64,000 bases of DNA from Paraburkholderia sp. PREW-6R. Its GTDB lineage: Bacteria; Pseudomonadota; Gammaproteobacteria; Burkholderiales; Burkholderiaceae. Position 1 is the first letter of the stretch, and every line of letters starts with the position of its first letter. Both the position numbers and the translations under genes were made by a program. Shown here in pieces: positions 25,497-34,065 of this stretch. The notes beneath the pieces were generated by a model. The model saw only the letters and a list, made by a program, of their open reading frames with translations, was not told the DNA's origin and did not search any database. The stretch covers positions 1,550,001 to 1,614,000 of the forward strand of contig NZ_CP155074.1 in NCBI RefSeq assembly GCF_039621805.1. The letters are read 5' to 3'.

Positions 25497-26504
25497 TCAA
25501 TGCGCGGCGAAATAGCCTTTTACGGCGGAGAGGAACGTGTTGATGTCGTCGCGCGACACGTCTTTATGCGTGACGAATCGCGACGCATACAGCATCTGCG
25601 TGAGGATGCCGCGTTCCTTCAGCCACGCTTCGAGCGGCGCGCAGTGTTGCTGCGGAAACTGCGCGAACACCATGTTCGTCGCGACCGATTGCACCTTCAC
25701 GTGCGCGATCGACTCGAGCCCGGCCGCAAGATGCGCGGCGTGGGCGTGGTCGTCGGCGAGACGCTCGACGTTGTGATCCAGCGCGTACAGGCAAGCTGCC
25801 GCCAGCACGCCGGCCTGGCGCATGCCGCCGCCCAGCACCTTGCGCCAGCGATGCGCGACGTCGATCAGCGCCCGGCTGCCCACGAGCACCGAGCCGACCG
25901 GCGCGCCCAGCCCCTTCGAAAAACAGATGGACACCGAATCGAACGGCGCGCACAGCGCGGCAACCGGCTTGCCCGACGCGACCGCCGCGTTGTACACGCG
26001 CGCGCCGTCCAGATGAGCCGACAAACCGCGTTCGCGCGCAAGCTGGACCGCCTCGGCGACATAAGCTTCCGGCAACACCTTGCCGCCGATGGTGTTCTCC
26101 AGCGCCAGCAGACGCGTGCGCGCGAAGTGGTTGTCGATGGGCTTGATCGCGGCGGCAATCTTCTCGAGCGGGATCGAACCGTCGGCGGCGTTTTCGAGCG
26201 GCTGCGGCTGGATGCTGCCCAACACCGCGGCGCCGCCGCCTTCGTACTTGTAGGTATGCGCGAGCTGGCCGACGATATATTCGTCGCCGCGCGCGCAGTG
26301 CGCCATCAGCGCCGCCAGGTTGCTTTGCGTGCCGCTCGGAAAGAACAGCCCCGCTTCCTTGCCGGCGCGCTCGGCAACCGTGGCCTGCAAACGAAGCACA
26401 GTGGGGTCGTCGCCCCAGACGTCGTCGCCTACTTCAGCGGCGGACATGGCCGCAAGCATCGCCGGAGTAGGACGGGTTACGGTGTCGCTGCGCAGATCGA
26501 TCAT
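25497..26504 (-). CDS. ltaE: Low-specificity L-threonine aldolase
   Basis: This is a 335-aa PLP enzyme that splits L-threonine and L-allo-threonine into glycine and acetaldehyde. It begins MIDLRSDTVTRPT, shows FFPSGTQSNLAAL near residue 55, the PLP aspartate in LSAHLDGARVYNAA and the Schiff-base lysine in SICFSKGLGAPVGS near residue 200. Length (about 335-345) is normal. The ATG at 26504 has AAGGA upstream. It is monocistronic, facing the MFS gene across a shared terminator. Confidence 0.95.
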   Translation of the reverse strand: MIDLRSDTVTRPTPAMLAAMSAAEVGDDVWGDDPTVLRLQATVAERAGKEAGLFFPSGTQSNLAALMAHCARGDEYIVGQLAHTYKYEGGGAAVLGSIQPQPLENAADGSIPLEKIAAAIKPIDNHFARTRLLALENTIGGKVLPEAYVAEAVQLARERGLSAHLDGARVYNAAVASGKPVAALCAPFDSVSICFSKGLGAPVGSVLVGSRALIDVAHRWRKVLGGGMRQAGVLAAACLYALDHNVERLADDHAHAAHLAAGLESIAHVKVQSVATNMVFAQFPQQHCAPLEAWLKERGILTQMLYASRFVTHKDVSRDDINTFLSAVKGYFAAH

Positions 26505-26716
26505 GGTGGGTCCTTATGCGTGCCTGGGCGTGCTTGTACGTACTGTACGTGCTTGTGCGTTCGGGAATGACGGCCGATAACGGCCGGCCGGCGTGCCGCC
26601 GCGACTGCTGCTGGTTCGATACGGCGCCGGCTGCTGAGCGACACAGTGTATCAATTAACGCCACGCGCAGAACGGGCACAGGCCGGCGCACAGGTCCACG
26701 CAAAAAACTGGGAGGT

Positions 26717-27487
26717 TTAGCCACCCGACTTCGGCAGCCATGCCAGCGGATCGACCGGCTGACCATTCTGGCGCACTTCGAACTGGATCGAAGCGACACC
26801 GCGGCTGTCCACGCCCACCTCGCCGATGGTCTGCCCTTGCGCGACGGCGTCGCCTTCCTTGACGAGCAGCGTGCTGTTTTGCCCGTAGGCCGTAATCAGC
26901 GAGTCGTCGTGCTTGATGATGATGAGCGGACCATAAGCCTCGATGCCCGTACCCGCATAAACCACGCGGCCCGTGGCGGCAGCCTTGACCGGATCGCCCG
27001 GACGCCCGCCGATCACGATCCCGTTCGACTTGCCCGGTGCGAACGCTCGCAGCACCGGACCGCGCAGCGGCCATTGCAGCACGCCTGGCTGCGGCGCGGC
27101 GGTTGCTGCCGGATTGGTTTGCGCACCGGGCGCGTTCTGTCCCGCGACGTTCACGGGCGGCGTGACGACGCTGCCGGACGCCATTGGCGGCGAAACACGC
27201 AACACCTGGCCGGGCGTCACCGCGGCATTGACCGGAAGACCGTTCCAGCTCGCGATGTCCTGCGGCGCACGACCATAAGCCGACGCGATGCCGGCCATCG
27301 AATCGCCCGGATTGACACGGTAAAAACCGGCCGGCACGGGCACGGTGCTGAGGGTGGTGGGACGGGACGGCGCACTGCTGTAAAACGGCGTGCTGTCCCA
27401 CGGCATCGTGGTACAGCCGCTGAACACTACGCCCAGCGCGGCTACTGCCAGCAACCGGGTCCCCGACACCTGCCATCGTCTTGTCAT
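26717..27487 (-). CDS. NlpD-like lipoprotein: LysM plus degenerate LytM (M23) domain
   Basis: This is a 256-aa lipoprotein. A lipobox (VVFSGC) near residue 25 precedes a LysM domain (YRVNPGDSMAGIASAYG...VLRV), a Pro/Ala-rich linker and a C-terminal M23 fold. The M23 zinc ligands are missing: the usual HxGID reads NGIVIGG and the usual HxHFE reads SIQFE. This is the pattern of NlpD/EnvC-type activators of cell-separation amidases, so the protein probably regulates AmiC-like enzymes rather than cutting peptidoglycan. The ATG at 27487 has GAGGAAA upstream. It is not next to surE, pcm or rpoS, the usual nlpD context, so it is probably a second NlpD-like paralogue. Confidence 0.87.
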   Translation of the reverse strand: MTRRWQVSGTRLLAVAALGVVFSGCTTMPWDSTPFYSSAPSRPTTLSTVPVPAGFYRVNPGDSMAGIASAYGRAPQDIASWNGLPVNAAVTPGQVLRVSPPMASGSVVTPPVNVAGQNAPGAQTNPAATAAPQPGVLQWPLRGPVLRAFAPGKSNGIVIGGRPGDPVKAAATGRVVYAGTGIEAYGPLIIIKHDDSLITAYGQNSTLLVKEGDAVAQGQTIGEVGVDSRGVASIQFEVRQNGQPVDPLAWLPKSGG

Positions 27488-27856
27488 TTGATTTTCCTCG
27501 ACGCCTTGATTCAACCGGATTCGAACAGCCCCAAGCATTCGGCGTGCCGCTGCGCTCAAACCGCAACCTGCGCGGCGAGCACGTCACGCGCGCTCCATTA
27601 TGCCGTTGCGCTCCGTGCCTCCGACAGAAGACTCACCCGCCTGCCCCGCCAACATCAAGACCCGCGCGAAGCAGAGCAAAAATGCGCCGCGGGTGGCCGC
27701 ACGACAATTATAGTTCTGCTAACAGCCCCGCCCAGCAATGGATACCGGCCGATTGCCTTTGATGTGACTATTGAATACCTTAGGCCCTCGCCTATACTCG
27801 AAAACGCTGCGCCCAAAACGCGGTGCGCCAACATATCGACCCTGCGAGGAGTTGGA
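27488..27856. other. Divergent intergenic region
   Basis: These 369 bp separate the NlpD-like gene (minus) and the small gene at 27857 (plus). A good sigma-70-type promoter for the plus strand is listed separately at 27771-27798. The small frames in this region show no ribosome sites or family features. Confidence 0.5.
27771..27798 (+). promoter_or_regulatory. Candidate sigma-70 promoter for the gene at 27857
   Basis: TTGAAT at 27771-27776 and TATACT at 27793-27798 are separated by 16 bp, matching the -35 and -10 consensus at 4/6 and 5/6 positions. A transcript would start near 27805, about 50 nt before the ATG. Confidence 0.5.
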
Positions 27857-28177
27857 ATGAACAAAGCCACGTTTCTGGCCGTGCAGCTCAATGTCGACGA
27901 CATTACCGCGTCGCCTGGCCTCGTCGAATTGTTGAATACACACCTTGTTTTTGCCGCCGACGTTGCCGAGGCCGCCGACGCGCTGGTGCAGCTGGCCAGC
28001 ATCACGGGCCTGTCGAGCGGCGTGGAAGCGACGGTCGAGATTCCCGCCGTAACGGTCGAGCGGCTGCGCGAAGCGCTCGACAACCTGAGCGGCTACGACG
28101 AATCGTGGCTTCTCGCGCTCGAGCCGAGTCATGCGCTGTTCGCCGACATTGGTCGACGGCAGCGAACCCTGCACTAG
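27857..28177 (+). CDS. Small conserved-looking cytoplasmic protein, unknown
   Basis: This is a 106-aa acidic soluble protein (MNKATFLAVQLNVDDITA...) without signal peptide or membrane segment. The ATG is well supported by GAGGAG upstream and a good promoter at 27771-27798. Predicted structure is mostly helical with Val/Ala/Leu-rich repeats. A much longer frame (from 26516) runs through the same phase but covers the antisense of the NlpD-like gene and is not credible. No family was recognised. A DUF2968 gene follows on the same strand 156 bp later. Confidence 0.7.
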   Translation: MNKATFLAVQLNVDDITASPGLVELLNTHLVFAADVAEAADALVQLASITGLSSGVEATVEIPAVTVERLREALDNLSGYDESWLLALEPSHALFADIGRRQRTLH

Positions 28178-28333
28178 AGCCGCGGACGCAGTCCGCGCTG
28201 CCACGCCCCTCGGCACCGGGCGCTCGACGCCGCCGGTGCGCCACTTTTCGCTCACCGCTCGCCTCGTCAGACCAGCCGGTTGCCTCGCCGTCGGCGTGAT
28301 CTGGAATTTTGGCGGGTCAACTGGAGAACCGCC

Positions 28334-29101
28334 GTGAAAAGTCTTTTAAACCGCCGCAGCGTGCTGGCAGGACCGTCGCATCTCGTGCAGGTGCCGCGAG
28401 AGCGCAGCACGGAATCGACCTCGGCGCCTGCGCCGGAGGACGCCGCCTTGTCGCAGGCGGCTGCCGGCGCGGCAGCCGCCGACCCGTACGGCGCAGGCTT
28501 CACCGCGTCGAGCGAAGCCGCGCGCCCGGTCACGACGCTGCGTCCGGTCCCGGCGGTGCCGACGCAGGTGAGCGCGCGCGGCGTGCAGATCGCCGATACC
28601 GTGGACGTCGAATGGCTCGCCGAGGAAGAGGCGCTTACGCCATTTCATGTATTCCGCAGTTTCGAGTATTCGGTCAGCCTGCTCTTTCACGCAAAAGAAC
28701 TGGCGTATTACATCGTGATGTATCAGGACGGCTCACTGTGGCGCGCGCTGCGGGCGCACGACCTGGAAGCGGCCGAGGCGGCGTTTCGTCATTTCGAGGA
28801 ACAGGCCACGCGTCTGTCGGAAGGCGAAGCGCGGCGTGCGCAACTCGAGGCACAGAACGAGCAGCTCGCACGGATGATCGCGCGCTCGGAGGCGCAAGCC
28901 GAACGCCTGAGAAACGAGTTGCAGAGGCGCGGCGCTTACGAGCAGGCCGTGACGAACCGGCAGCATCATGTGCGCAAGGAAGTGTCGCAGCTGGAGGCGC
29001 AGCGCGTCGCCGCGCAAGCGCATCTGAACAAGGCGCAACGACAGATTCATCAGCTCAATCTGACCACGAACGAGGCGATCCCGCATCTGCCGGGCCGCTG
29101 A
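28334..29101 (+). CDS. DUF2968 family protein with C-terminal coiled coil
   Basis: This 255-aa protein matches DUF2968, a family largely confined to Burkholderiales with no known function. An Ala/Pro-rich N-terminal third leads to a conserved segment (VFRSFEYSVSLLFHAKELAYYIV) and then a long charged coiled coil of about 120 residues. The start is GTG at 28334, with GGAGAA 6 nt upstream; the frame before it lacks a ribosome site. A strong terminator follows. The coiled coil suggests a structural or oligomeric role, which is inference. Confidence 0.8.
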   Translation: MKSLLNRRSVLAGPSHLVQVPRERSTESTSAPAPEDAALSQAAAGAAAADPYGAGFTASSEAARPVTTLRPVPAVPTQVSARGVQIADTVDVEWLAEEEALTPFHVFRSFEYSVSLLFHAKELAYYIVMYQDGSLWRALRAHDLEAAEAAFRHFEEQATRLSEGEARRAQLEAQNEQLARMIARSEAQAERLRNELQRRGAYEQAVTNRQHHVRKEVSQLEAQRVAAQAHLNKAQRQIHQLNLTTNEAIPHLPGR

Positions 29102-29149
29102 GTACTGACATCTGATTCTGCGATGCTCGCGCCATCGCCTAGACGACAA

Positions 29150-29184
29150 AACGCCGCCCAGGCCAAAGCCGGGCGGCGTTCTGA
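29150..29184 (+). terminator. Terminator after the DUF2968 gene
   Basis: The arms AACGCCGCCC (29150-29159) and GGGCGGCGTT (29171-29180) form a stem with an 11-nt loop and a short T-rich end, 48 bp after the stop. Confidence 0.85.
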
Positions 29185-29191
29185 TTTTGAC

Positions 29192-29214
29192 CGCCGTCGC
29201 TCAATCTGACGGCG
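29192..29214 (-). terminator. Terminator after the DUF4148 gene
   Basis: Read on the minus strand, CGCCGTC and GACGGCG form a 7-bp stem with a 9-nt loop, 22 bp after the DUF4148 stop and followed by T-rich sequence. It sits back to back with the DUF2968 terminator. Confidence 0.65.
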
Positions 29215-29236
29215 TTTGCTCTGGTTTCGGCGTGAC

Positions 29237-29554
29237 TTAGTTGCCGAAGTAGACCGAGTTGCGATCGTTGCTGCTCACCGGACGGCCAGCTTGCGACGAA
29301 CCGGCGATCGGTGCGCCATAGCCGCTGTTGGCTGCCTGAGCGGTGCCGTTTTGTGCATCGACACGTGCTTGCGCGGTTTCCAGATTGTTCGGGTACGTGG
29401 CGTGGTCGCCCACCGGGTTGTAGCCGTTCTTCTCCAGCTGAACCAGCTGGTTGCGAACGTCTGCACGCGTGAGCGGCTGGTTCGATTGAGCGAACGACAC
29501 GACCGGAGCGGCCAGAGCGACGGCAACAGCAACTGCAGAGATAAGAGTCTTCAT
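29237..29554 (-). CDS. DUF4148 small exported protein
   Basis: This is a 105-aa periplasmic protein of the DUF4148 family, which is heavily amplified in Burkholderia and relatives and is of unknown function. A signal peptide (MKTLISAVAV...VVSFAQ) is followed by the family core LTRADVRNQLVQLEKNGYNP and a Gly/Ser/Asn-rich tail. The ATG at 29554 has GGAGG 7 nt upstream. It is monocistronic, with its own terminator. In other species members respond to stress, but nothing here shows regulation. Confidence 0.88.
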   Translation of the reverse strand: MKTLISAVAVAVALAAPVVSFAQSNQPLTRADVRNQLVQLEKNGYNPVGDHATYPNNLETAQARVDAQNGTAQAANSGYGAPIAGSSQAGRPVSSNDRNSVYFGN

Positions 29555-29814
29555 GGTGTAAACCTCCATAACTTGTTCTTGATGCGCTACAGGGTTTTTG
29601 TCCTGCAGCGGTTAAGTAGAAGTTTAGAAGCGAGAACACCTAGGGGAAACACCTAAAACAGCGAAACTCTATTCTCGATTTCGCAATAATCACGACCTTG
29701 TTTTACCGACATGCCGATTGAATAGCGCCTTTCAGCAATAATTCCATTTTCTTACGCGCTTTTCGGGCGACGCGGTCGCTTGATACCGCGGCGCGTCGCT
29801 GACCTTCCGTGCGT

Positions 29815-31224
29815 TCAGCTCCAGTTCGCGTGGAAGCTGCCCGGCTTGTCGATGCGCTCAAACGTATGCGCGCCAAAGAAATCGCGCTGCGCCTGCACCA
29901 GATTTGCCGGCAGACGTTCGGAACGATACGCGTCGAAATAGGCGATTGCCGAAGCGAATGCGGGAACGGGCACGCCCGCGTTGACCGCCGCCACGACCAC
30001 TTCGCGCAGCGCCGACTGGTAGTTCTTTGCGATGTCGCGGAAATACGGGTCGAGCAGCAGGTTCGCGATCGCCTTGTCCGTCGTATAGGCGTCCGTGATT
30101 TTCTGAAGGAAGCGGGCGCGGATGATACAACCGGCGCGGAAAATCTTCGCGATCGTGCCGTAGTCCAGATCCCACTTATATTCCTCCGATGCCGCGCGCA
30201 ACTGCGCGAAGCCCTGCGCATACGAGATCACCTTGCTGAAATACAGCGCACGGCGCACCGCTTCGATGAACGCGTCGCGCTCCACGCCGAGCGGCTTGGC
30301 GGCCGGCCCTTCGAGCACCTTGCTTGCGGCCACGCGCTGGTCCTTCAGCGACGACAGCACGCGGGCGAACACGGCCTCGGTAATCAGCGGCAACGGCGCG
30401 CCCAGGTCGAGCGCGTTCTGGCTGGTCCACTTGCCGGTGCCCTTTTGCGCGGCACGGTCGAGAATCACGTCGACCAGATCCTTGCCCGTTTCTTCGTCTT
30501 TCTTGCTGAAAATCTTCGAGGTGATTTCGATCAGGTAGCTGTCCAGCTCGCCCTGGTTCCACTCGGTGTAGACCTTGCCCAATTCCTCGTTCGACAGCCC
30601 CACCACTTGCTTGAGCACCGCGTAGCTTTCGGCGATCAGCTGCATGTCGCCATATTCGATGCCGTTGTGCACCATCTTCACGAAGTGGCCCGCGCCGTCC
30701 GGTCCCATGTAAGCGACGCACGGCTCGCCATCGGGCGCCTTGGCGGCGATCTCGGTGAGGATCGGCGCGACCAGGTCATACGCGTCGCGCTGGCCACCCG
30801 GCATGATCGACGGACCTTTCAACGCGCCTTCTTCACCACCCGACACACCTGTGCCGATGAAGTGCAGGCCCGACTTCGCGAGATCCTGATTGCGACGGAT
30901 CGTATCGGTGAAGTGCGTGTTGCCGCCATCGATCAGAATGTCGCCCTTTTCGAGCAGCGGCTTGAGCTGGTTGATCGTGGCGTCCGTGCCTTCGCCTGCC
31001 TTCACCATCAGCAGAATGCGGCGCGGTGTTTCCAGCGACTCCACGAATTCTTCCAGCGTGAAGGCCGGCACCAGTTTCTTGTCCGGATATTCGGCGATGA
31101 GTTCGTCGGTTTTCTCGCGGCTACGGTTGAACACCGACACCGCGTGGCCGCGGCTCTCGATGTTGAGCGCCAGATTACGGCCCATGACCGCCAGCCCCAC
31201 CACGCCGATTGCCTGTTTGCCCAT
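29815..31224 (-). CDS. gnd: 6-phosphogluconate dehydrogenase, decarboxylating
   Basis: This 469-aa NADP-dependent enzyme converts 6-phosphogluconate to ribulose 5-phosphate and CO2 in the pentose phosphate pathway. The N-terminal Rossmann motif GVVGLAVMGRNLALN, the signature VDGGNTHF-type ILIDGGNTHFTDT, the substrate loop GTGVSGGEEGALKGPSIMPGG and the catalytic KMVHNGIEYGDMQLI are all present. Length equals the classical homodimeric form. The ATG at 31224 has TGGAG upstream. It is separated by about 250 bp from the methyltransferase upstream and is probably transcribed alone. Confidence 0.97.
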   Translation of the reverse strand: MGKQAIGVVGLAVMGRNLALNIESRGHAVSVFNRSREKTDELIAEYPDKKLVPAFTLEEFVESLETPRRILLMVKAGEGTDATINQLKPLLEKGDILIDGGNTHFTDTIRRNQDLAKSGLHFIGTGVSGGEEGALKGPSIMPGGQRDAYDLVAPILTEIAAKAPDGEPCVAYMGPDGAGHFVKMVHNGIEYGDMQLIAESYAVLKQVVGLSNEELGKVYTEWNQGELDSYLIEITSKIFSKKDEETGKDLVDVILDRAAQKGTGKWTSQNALDLGAPLPLITEAVFARVLSSLKDQRVAASKVLEGPAAKPLGVERDAFIEAVRRALYFSKVISYAQGFAQLRAASEEYKWDLDYGTIAKIFRAGCIIRARFLQKITDAYTTDKAIANLLLDPYFRDIAKNYQSALREVVVAAVNAGVPVPAFASAIAYFDAYRSERLPANLVQAQRDFFGAHTFERIDKPGSFHANWS

Positions 31225-31470
31225 GTGAATTCTCCAGAGTCCAATGAATGTCGAGACGCCTCGCCGCGTCATGCAGGCGGGACGTCGAGGGTGAAAGAAT
31301 AAAAGAAATGACGGCTCGCCGCTCGCCCGCTGTCACCTTGCAGAATGTTCGACACACGCAGCGACCACGCGCCGCCTTGCACAACGACGCGACGCGCCTT
31401 TGAGCGCGTGAGCCGCCGCGCCGCGCCGAGCGCGCAGCCAGGCTTGCCCGCCGCCGCTTGCAACCGCCCG

Positions 31471-32103
31471 TCAGACTCGCGCCGCGTTCGGACGTTTCCT
31501 GAATACGAGGCTGAAATTGTTGGCGGGCATCGCGATTGGCTCGTCGCACGTAAATCCCGAAGCGGTGCCGAGCGTGGTGACCCGCTCCATGTCGCGCACG
31601 CCCCACGCCGGATCGCGGCTGCGCAGTTGCTCGTCGAACGCCTCGTTGCTCGCCGACGTATGCGCGCCGCCGCGCCGGTACGGACCGTACAGATACAGTA
31701 CACCGCCTTCGACGAGACGCTGGCCCGCGCCGGCAAAAAGCGCTTCGGCCGCACTCCAGGGCGAGATGTGAATCATGTTGATACAGATCACCGCGTCAAG
31801 CGCATCGACGCCCCAGTCCGACGCGTGCACGTCGAGCGCGAGCGGCGCGCGCACGTTCGGCAAGCCTTCATGCGTGACCCACGCGGCAATCGACGCTCGC
31901 GCGTCGGCGTCCGCGTCGCTCGGCTGCCAGTCGAGGCCCGGCAAAGCGCGCGCAAAGCAGATTGCATGCTGCCCGGTGCCGGCGGCAATTTCGAGCACGC
32001 GGCCGCTCGCGGGCAGCACCTCGCGCAGGACGGCAAGAATCGGCTCGCGATTGCGCTCCGCGGAAGGCGAACGTTGCCGCAATGCCGGATGGTGATCAGT
32101 CAT
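31471..32103 (-). CDS. DUF938 class I SAM-dependent methyltransferase
   Basis: This is a 210-aa protein of the DUF938 family, predicted methyltransferases without known substrate. The SAM-binding loop VLEIAAGTGQHAICFA is at about residues 36-51, followed by DADARASI and the family segment AVICINMIHISPWSAAEALF and YLYGPYRRGGAHTS. Length is usual for the family (about 200-210). The ATG at 32103 has no strong ribosome site. It lies 14 bp downstream of the FMN-binding protein gene, so the two are probably co-transcribed. Confidence 0.88.
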   Translation of the reverse strand: MTDHHPALRQRSPSAERNREPILAVLREVLPASGRVLEIAAGTGQHAICFARALPGLDWQPSDADADARASIAAWVTHEGLPNVRAPLALDVHASDWGVDALDAVICINMIHISPWSAAEALFAGAGQRLVEGGVLYLYGPYRRGGAHTSASNEAFDEQLRSRDPAWGVRDMERVTTLGTASGFTCDEPIAMPANNFSLVFRKRPNAARV

Positions 32104-32117
32104 GTTTCGGTTCTATG

Positions 32118-32723
32118 TCAGTACAAGGCGGTGCGTACGCGCTCGGCGAGTTCGCGATCGTACGTTGCGGCGTCGAACTGCTCGCCGTTGATACGCCGAT
32201 GAATCTCGCCCGCGCTCGGCAGCCGTGAACGTTCGACGTGATGCGCCGGATCCCACAGCTTCGAGCGCACCAGCGCCTTCGAGCAGTGAAAATACACCGC
32301 GTCGACGTCGATCAGCAGCACGGTGCGCGGCAGTTTACCGGCGACAGCGAAACTGTCCAGCCATTGCGGATCATTCGAGATGCGCCCGCGCCCATTCACC
32401 CGCAAACTTTCGCCGACGCCGGGGATCATGAAAAGCAGCGCGAGACGCGGCTCGAGCATGATGTTGCGCAGACTGTCGATACGATTGTTACCGATGCGAT
32501 CCGGCAACGCGAGCGTGCGCTCGTCGACGACGCGCACGAAGCCCGGCGCGTCGCCGCGCGGCGAGCAGTCGAGTCCCTCGGGCCCCGACGTGGCGAGCAC
32601 GACAAACGGCGCGACTTCAATGAACGCGCGATAGTCTTCGTTCACGTAAGGGATTTCTTTGAACACGGCGCGTTCGTGTGGCTGGCCGTAGATCGCTTCG
32701 AGTTGTTCGATGGTCGTCAACAT
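32118..32723 (-). CDS. Pyridoxamine 5'-phosphate oxidase-like FMN-binding protein
   Basis: This is a 201-aa protein of the PNPOx-like split-barrel flavoprotein group (MSMEG_1061-type). It has FIEVAPFVVLATSGPEG followed by SPRGDAPGFVRVVD and LPDRIGNNRIDSLRNI, the usual FMN phosphate-binding pattern, and a C-terminal extension with CSKALVRSKLWDP. The ATG at 32723 has AAAGGA upstream. It is not the biosynthetic PdxH, whose signature is absent. Substrate is unknown; such proteins often reduce small molecules or cofactors with F420 or FMN. Confidence 0.83.
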   Translation of the reverse strand: MLTTIEQLEAIYGQPHERAVFKEIPYVNEDYRAFIEVAPFVVLATSGPEGLDCSPRGDAPGFVRVVDERTLALPDRIGNNRIDSLRNIMLEPRLALLFMIPGVGESLRVNGRGRISNDPQWLDSFAVAGKLPRTVLLIDVDAVYFHCSKALVRSKLWDPAHHVERSRLPSAGEIHRRINGEQFDAATYDRELAERVRTALY

Positions 32724-32792
32724 GGAAATCCTTTCGTGTCGTCCAGGGAGAGCCACATGAGGCTCGCGAGCAGCATGAGGCCGCGCCGCCGC

Positions 32793-33683
32793 TCAATCCA
32801 GCGCCAGCCGACCTGCCAGTGCCGTCAACGTGTCGGCGCAAGGCGCCGCGAGTTTCAGCGACAACATCGGATCCGCGCGCGTGCGCCCCAGATTGATTGC
32901 GGCGACAGGCTTGCCCTGCTTCTGCGCCCATACGCAGAAGCGATAGCCCGAGTACACCATCAGCGACGAACCGACCACGAGCACCGCGTCGGCCGCGTCG
33001 AGTGCGTGCGATGCCGCTTCCACGCGCTCGCGCGGCACGCTTTCGCCGAAAAACACCACCGCCGGCTTCAGCAGTCCGCCGCAATTCGAGCAGGCGGGAA
33101 CGCGAAACGTCTCGAGAGCGTGCCATTCGAGATGCGCGTCGCCGTCCGCAGCGGTTTCGGCGGTGACGTCAAGCAGCGCCGGGTTATCGGCTTCGAGCGT
33201 GCGCTGGATCGTCGCGCGTGCGTGCTGCATGCCGCAGTCGAGGCAGGTCACGCCGCCTATGCCGCCATGCAGTTCGATCACGTCGTGACTGCCCGCGCGT
33301 TGATGCAAACCGTCGACGTTTTGCGTAATCAGCGTGGGCACGTGGCCCGCAGTCTGAAGGCGCGCCAGCGCAGTATGCGCGGCGTTCGGCTGCGCCTGCG
33401 CGACGACCGGCCAGCCGACCATGCTGCGCGCCCAGTAGCGCCGGCGCATCGCCTCGGTGCCGAGAAATTCCTGCAGCGTGATGGGCGGCGAACGCTTCCA
33501 GTCGCCGTTGTCGTCGCGATAACCTGGAATGCCGGAGTCCGTGCTGATGCCAGCGCCCGTCAGCACGAACAGACGCGGGTAACGCCGCACGAAGTCATGC
33601 AGATCGTCGAGCGTATGCGTAGCGATCGACGGGGTGTCGGTGAGCGTGATGGATTCGGTCGGCAGAGGCTGAAGGTCGGTCAT
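32793..33683 (-). CDS. SIR2-family NAD-dependent deacylase (sirtuin)
   Basis: This 296-aa protein uses NAD to remove acyl groups from lysines. The NAD site GAGISTDSGIPGYRD, the TQNVDGLHQRAG motif, the catalytic histidine in ELHGGIG and two zinc CxxC pairs (CLDC and CSNC) are all present, as is VVFFGESVP. The zinc spacing and the GYRD form fit the SIRT4-like (class II) type. It lies 69 bp upstream of the PNPOx-like gene on the same strand, so it may share a transcript with it and the DUF938 methyltransferase. Confidence 0.93.
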   Translation of the reverse strand: MTDLQPLPTESITLTDTPSIATHTLDDLHDFVRRYPRLFVLTGAGISTDSGIPGYRDDNGDWKRSPPITLQEFLGTEAMRRRYWARSMVGWPVVAQAQPNAAHTALARLQTAGHVPTLITQNVDGLHQRAGSHDVIELHGGIGGVTCLDCGMQHARATIQRTLEADNPALLDVTAETAADGDAHLEWHALETFRVPACSNCGGLLKPAVVFFGESVPRERVEAASHALDAADAVLVVGSSLMVYSGYRFCVWAQKQGKPVAAINLGRTRADPMLSLKLAAPCADTLTALAGRLALD

Positions 33684-33737
33684 GACGGGGCGTGATGTTG
33701 GGCGGCCACCTCGGTGCGCTTCCGTGCGTGAAGCGTG

Positions 33738-33968
33738 CTAGCGCGGCGCGCGTTTCCGTGCGGGCGACGGCGGTGGCGCGTCGCGCTTGTGGCGCGACGC
33801 TCGCTCATGGCGCGCCTGCCATTCGGCCAGCGCGGTCCGATAGCGGTCGAGCGCTTCGTCGTAGCGGTCGAACACGCACGGATGGCAGCCACTGTGACAA
33901 CAGTCGTCGAGATCAGGCTGCAAGGGCGGCACGGGCGGCGGATCGTCCTGACGTGTGGCGCGAGGCAC
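33738..33968 (-). CDS. Oxidoreductase-like domain small protein
   Basis: This is a 76-aa protein containing the short oxidoreductase-like motif DCCHSGCHPCVFDRYDEALD followed by a helix (RYRTALAEWQ) and a basic Pro/Arg-rich tail. Proteins with this domain occur in many proteobacteria and in eukaryotic proteins; their role is unknown, but the four cysteines suggest metal binding. The start is GTG at 33968. It is immediately upstream of the sirtuin gene (54 bp) on the same strand. Confidence 0.78.
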   Translation of the reverse strand: MPRATRQDDPPPVPPLQPDLDDCCHSGCHPCVFDRYDEALDRYRTALAEWQARHERASRHKRDAPPPSPARKRAPR

Positions 33969-34065
33969 GGTGAATCGTTATCCGGTGGGCAGGAACAGTC
34001 AGTATAAGTTGATCTCGCGCACCGCGTGAGCGCGCGGCGCGCGGCATTCGCCAGTTGAGGACCGC

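Noticed and set aside
24753..26570. 605-aa open frame overlapping the MFS gene end, the 12-bp repeat and threonine aldolase
   Set aside because: It runs out of frame through one gene and antisense through another. The repeat merely keeps the frame open (VGAV repeats).
26521..26570. Palindrome-like TACGTACTGTACGTG sequence upstream of threonine aldolase as a LexA box
   Set aside because: CTGT is present, but the second half-site lacks ACAG at the required spacing.
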